From NCBI GenBank assembly GCA_963920665.1, contig OY987265.1, forward strand, positions 36,833,001 through 36,897,000: a DNA stretch of 64,000 bases, read 5' to 3'. Position numbers and translations under genes: made by a program. Origin of the DNA: Straminergon stramineum. Taxonomy: Eukaryota; Streptophyta; Bryopsida; Hypnales; Calliergonaceae. The notes beneath the pieces are model-generated. The model was not told the origin of the DNA and made no database searches. It was given only the letters and a program-made list of their open reading frames with translations. Positions 60,671 through 64,000 of this stretch are shown here, one piece after another (within the stretch, counting starts at the first letter, position 1; each line of letters begins with the position of its first letter).

Positions 60671-60837
60671 TTAAGTTCATAACAAAGAAGTGAGAGGAAT
60701 CTACCAAATTAATTAGCACCTAATCATCTTCATGATGCTCTACCTTCCTCTTTCTTCTTTTGACAACATTTCTAATTCTTCAAGGCACTCTTGCTGAGAC
60801 CCAATGACCTATTAATTATTATGAGCATCCTACTCAA

Positions 60838-61780
60838 CCCCTAAAGGACCAAACGGTGTTTTTTGGCAACATATCGATTTCAGGCAGCTCACTATAAATG
60901 GACTTTTTCTTTTTTTTTCTTTGAAATTTTCACAAAACATGTGCCTAAGGAGTAGCTTTAAGACCCAACAATTTTCATAACTTTTGAATACATGGTCAAA
61001 AAGTTATTGTATGCTATCTTGTTTTCATTGCTCGGCAGGCAGCCCAGGCAACAAAAAACTTCTTTAAAAATCACTTTATTTTTAAATAAAAATTTGAAAT
61101 TTATTATCCTGATTTATATATATGGAAAGCTTTGAATCATTCCATTTTGATTTATGAGATGAAAGTTATGAAGAGTTTTAGTTGTGGGTAGTTTGTGGGT
61201 AGTAATGGAATCTTTACTCTAAAATAAACTTTGAAGACCTTTATTTAACTCAATTTTTAATATTTTTGGAAAAAAATAAAAAGGTGAGGTGTAGATTTTT
61301 TATTACAACAATTTAACCATTGGGATTGGCATTTTTCAATTCCATAAACAAATTATTAACAATTTACTATTTTGAATCATTCTCTACTTCTTTCAACTTA
61401 CTATTTTTTTCCTATATGTTGTACAATTCCAAATGATCTAAATTTTTTCAAGCATGTAGCCAACATGACTTGGAGAATGAATCCAAAGAGTTACAACCAT
61501 TTTGGACATTTTTTCATAATGATCTGACCTTGTGAAGTGCATCTGCCCGGATTTTCGCAGGGCCAAAAAATGGCTTTTTGTCACTTCAAATGCTAATATC
61601 TTGCAATCCAAACGATGGAAATTTCTGAAATTTTTTCCGCATCTTCCCAAACCAGTGTACTACAACATCCTACGGTTACATTTGTCCAAAAATGTATTTT
61701 TTTCTAAAATTTGGTACGTGTACTAGAGATGATAGTTTTGGAGTGTTTTTGGTGAAAACATAGTCAAATACCTTTAGGGG
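60838..61780. mobile_element. TTAA-type element of 943 bp, longest of the family
   Basis: The ends are CCCCTAAAGGACC and ATACCTTTAGGGG, flanked by TCAA (mutated) at 60834-60837 and TTAA at 61781-61784. The right half resembles that of 31862-32426 (CTGAAATTTTTTCC, TACGGTTA). Copies 2 and 3 lack it. No transposase ORF is visible. Confidence 0.85.
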
Positions 61781-62117
61781 TTAAAAGGATCAACAAGCAT
61801 AAACTAACATGCTTACAACAAAATCCAGATATTGACGAAGTACTAAAACTTCAATACTTTAATGCGTAAGTGTTTTTTTGAATAGTTGCACAATTTTGCA
61901 TATATATTTTTACAAAAATAAACTTTGCCTTAAATTCATAAAACTAGTTAATATTAAAAAAAAATATCTTTTAAAGATTCAAGTATTACTTTGGATGAAT
62001 GGTAAATTGTTTTGGACAAAGCATAACTTTCAAGGATTCTATTCATCAAGGACATGGACTTCCAAGTACTCAAGAGCAAAGCATCACAAGATTATTGGCA
62101 AGTCAATACAAAGTGAC

Positions 62118-62493
62118 TATCCACTCAAAAGATAGGCTACTTCCTGCTCAATTAATTAGCCCCCCTTCCCCCCCCCCCCCAAATTAGTAGCCATTGATCA
62201 TTTTTGAAAAAAAATAAAAACAACCCTTTCCCTGTCAATGATCCTGATACGAAAATTATGATACTGTATGTATACCATATGTATATGGATAAGAAAAATG
62301 GATATAGAAAACAAATATGGAAAACAGATACGGATTATCCCATATCGATTGTCAAACGACTTCATTTTCAAAAATACAAGAGTGAGGGGGGGGTACTATT
62401 TTTTCTCATTGGAGGGGGGGCTGTAGAATCCAATTTTAATTGCCTCAAACAACCTTCCTCACTATCCACTCAAAAGACAGCCTAGATAGTGAC
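62118..62493. mobile_element. Insertion with terminal direct repeats and C/G runs
   Basis: CTATCCACTCAAAAGAYAG occurs near 62115-62134 and again near 62462-62481, bounded by GTGAC on both outer sides. The other copies read AAAGTGACATAAC continuously. Inside lie a 13-14-base C run (about 62167-62180) and two G runs (near 62385 and 62412). The class is unknown. Confidence 0.5.
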
Positions 62494-64000
62494 ATAACAT
62501 GTAAGAACTACTTTCATTATGAGCATCATGTACAACATCTCTCTGTCTCTCTCTATATATAAATAAAAGTTTTGATACAACAATATTGATTCTAAAAGCA
62601 TTGCCAAAAAAATGGAGGGTGGAATATTGCTTACCAAGCTCCCACTTTGAATGATGGATCTTCCATTCCAAACAATTGCAAGCAAAAAAACAAATCATAT
62701 TCTATTAGGTCGATGAGACAAGATAACTAAAATCCTAAAGTTTTGTAGGATTTTGAAATCCAAACTCGTTTCAAAATATTCTTTTCCAAAACAAGGCTAA
62801 AATCTTTATCTTTTCTTATTCTTAGATGAAATCAACTTTTAGTTAACTTGTTTGAGTATATCTTCCTAAGATATTAAGGATAAACTCTTTTTCTATTACA
62901 AGTACCTCAACTTCAATTTTTTGGACCTACTCAAAGGTGAAGTTTTGCCTTTCAAACTTCATAGTAAAAACATGTGTCTCCCATAAGTTGTGCTTTATAA
63001 TTATCATGTTGGACAATAGGTTGAGAATACATTAAAAAAAAAATTTAATCTATTATAATCATCTTTAAAAACATTTTTTAGAATACAAGGTGGTCTATGA
63101 TGAAAGCAAAACCCAAATCACTTGTAACTTACATGAAATTGAGAATCATCAATCCCAGTAGTAAGAAAGTTCTAGGAAGAAACACATGTCCTATGTTTTT
63201 GTTTTTATATGAAACAACATTACACGTTTTTTTCTACACAAATTTTCCAACAAAATAAAAACAAATATCTTTCATCCCATTACTGAGTTGCAAGAAATTG
63301 GTCCAAAGGTTATTGTGTATGTACCAATTTATCCAATCAAATGCAAAGAATTATTTTCAAATAATGATAATTATTATTAGACCACTTTGACATAGAAACA
63401 ACAAAAATCCTTAGAACTTTTGCATTGTTCATTAGAATGAAATGAAACAAAGCTTCAAGATCTACATTACTATAGCTTAGGTAGCAGCTGATTGGCCGGT
63501 GTGTGATGGACGATATGCTCTTCGTTTGGAATCTGCCAACCTCAAACAACTTTAAATGGTACATCCATGTAAATTCATAACAAAGGCTTTAAAATCAACA
63601 ACTACATATCCTTTTTGACTCTGACCAGGTCTCATGTATGGAGATATCATACAATCTTGAGTTCAAGGAAATGGTTCTCATTCAAAATGGTTGCAAAAAG
63701 TAAACACCATTCACAATATATAGTCGTCCTTGGACTTCACAATGGTGGATGACTACCTCTAACTCGGATTTCCATGGAAAAAAATCAAGCCTATAGTTCA
63801 CAGAAATGAAGGCAAAGTCCTAGTTCATATATACCTATGCTAGGTTGGGCACTCTTTGGGGCTTCCACTTTGCTTTCAAGCTTATGGGACCCAAGAGACG
63901 GGGATCGGTCTGGATAGACTCCATTTGAAGCACGGCGCCATGCAGGCTATACAATCGATACCAGCACGAAGTCAGACAATACTAGAGCTTCTAGTTTATT

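Larger units (their letters stand above)
59955..64000. repeat. 3-kb repeat, copy 4, cut by the window end
   Basis: It is the third member of the head-to-tail array. It is lengthened by four insertions (60078-60314, 60449-60670, 60838-61780, 62118-62493) and is still running at the last base, just past GAAGTCAGACAA. Confidence 0.75.

Noticed and set aside
62160..62181. C run as a functional G-quadruplex site
   Set aside because: It is a simple homopolymer in a recent insertion. Nothing links it to a gene.

Overview
This is nuclear DNA of a land plant. The evidence is a plant-type TEX2-like SMP-domain lipid-transfer gene with seven GT-AG exons, two TIR-NBS-LRR (TNL) immune-receptor genes with the usual TIR / NB-ARC / LRR exon division, a plant-type LINE, and CACTA-like and Stowaway-like DNA elements. 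The lineage is not fixed by the sequence. The SHRGPDTK-type TIR domain and the LPxSFG leucine-rich repeats suggest to me a non-flowering plant, but this is a weak inference. No RNA gene, CRISPR array or prokaryotic feature was seen.

Layout. 0.5-5.3 kb: 3' part of the SMP-domain gene (+), with a tandem pair of small TTAA-flanked elements in an intron. 5.3-7.2 kb: AT-rich DNA with another TTAA element. 7.2-13.3 kb: TNL1 (+) with its upstream region and a decayed 3' end. 13.3-24.3 kb: transposon-rich DNA (TTAA elements, two CACTA-like elements, foldbacks, a degenerate tandem array). 24.3-28.8 kb: TNL flanking DNA, an orphan copy of the TNL 5' region, and one copy of a roughly 3-kb repeat. 28.9-30.2 kb: an intron-bearing eIF2A pseudogene (-). 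30.8-33.2 kb: a multi-level nest of transposons plus two very short LINE tails. 33.2-40.6 kb: TNL2 (+), with eleven near-identical 141-bp LRR units. 40.8-44.5 kb: its flank with three inserted elements. 44.5-51.4 kb: one full-length but broken LINE (-) with a 13-bp target duplication. 51.4-64 kb: an orphan TNL 5' region, then three head-to-tail copies of the 3-kb repeat, peppered with insertions.

How the parts relate. 7.2-28.8 kb and 33.2-55 kb look like two same-strand copies of one ancestral block (TNL, its downstream flank, orphan TNL 5' region, 3-kb repeat). They are now separated by lineage-specific insertions, about 10.4 kb in block 1 and the 6.8-kb LINE in block 2. Because the blocks and the 3-kb repeats are paralogous, several insertions have an empty site elsewhere in the same window, so element ends and target duplications can be read directly. 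The most unusual content is a large, diverse set of non-autonomous elements ending CCCCTAAAGGAC or variants and flanked by TTAA. This is the hallmark of piggyBac-type transposition, and no transposase is visible in the window.
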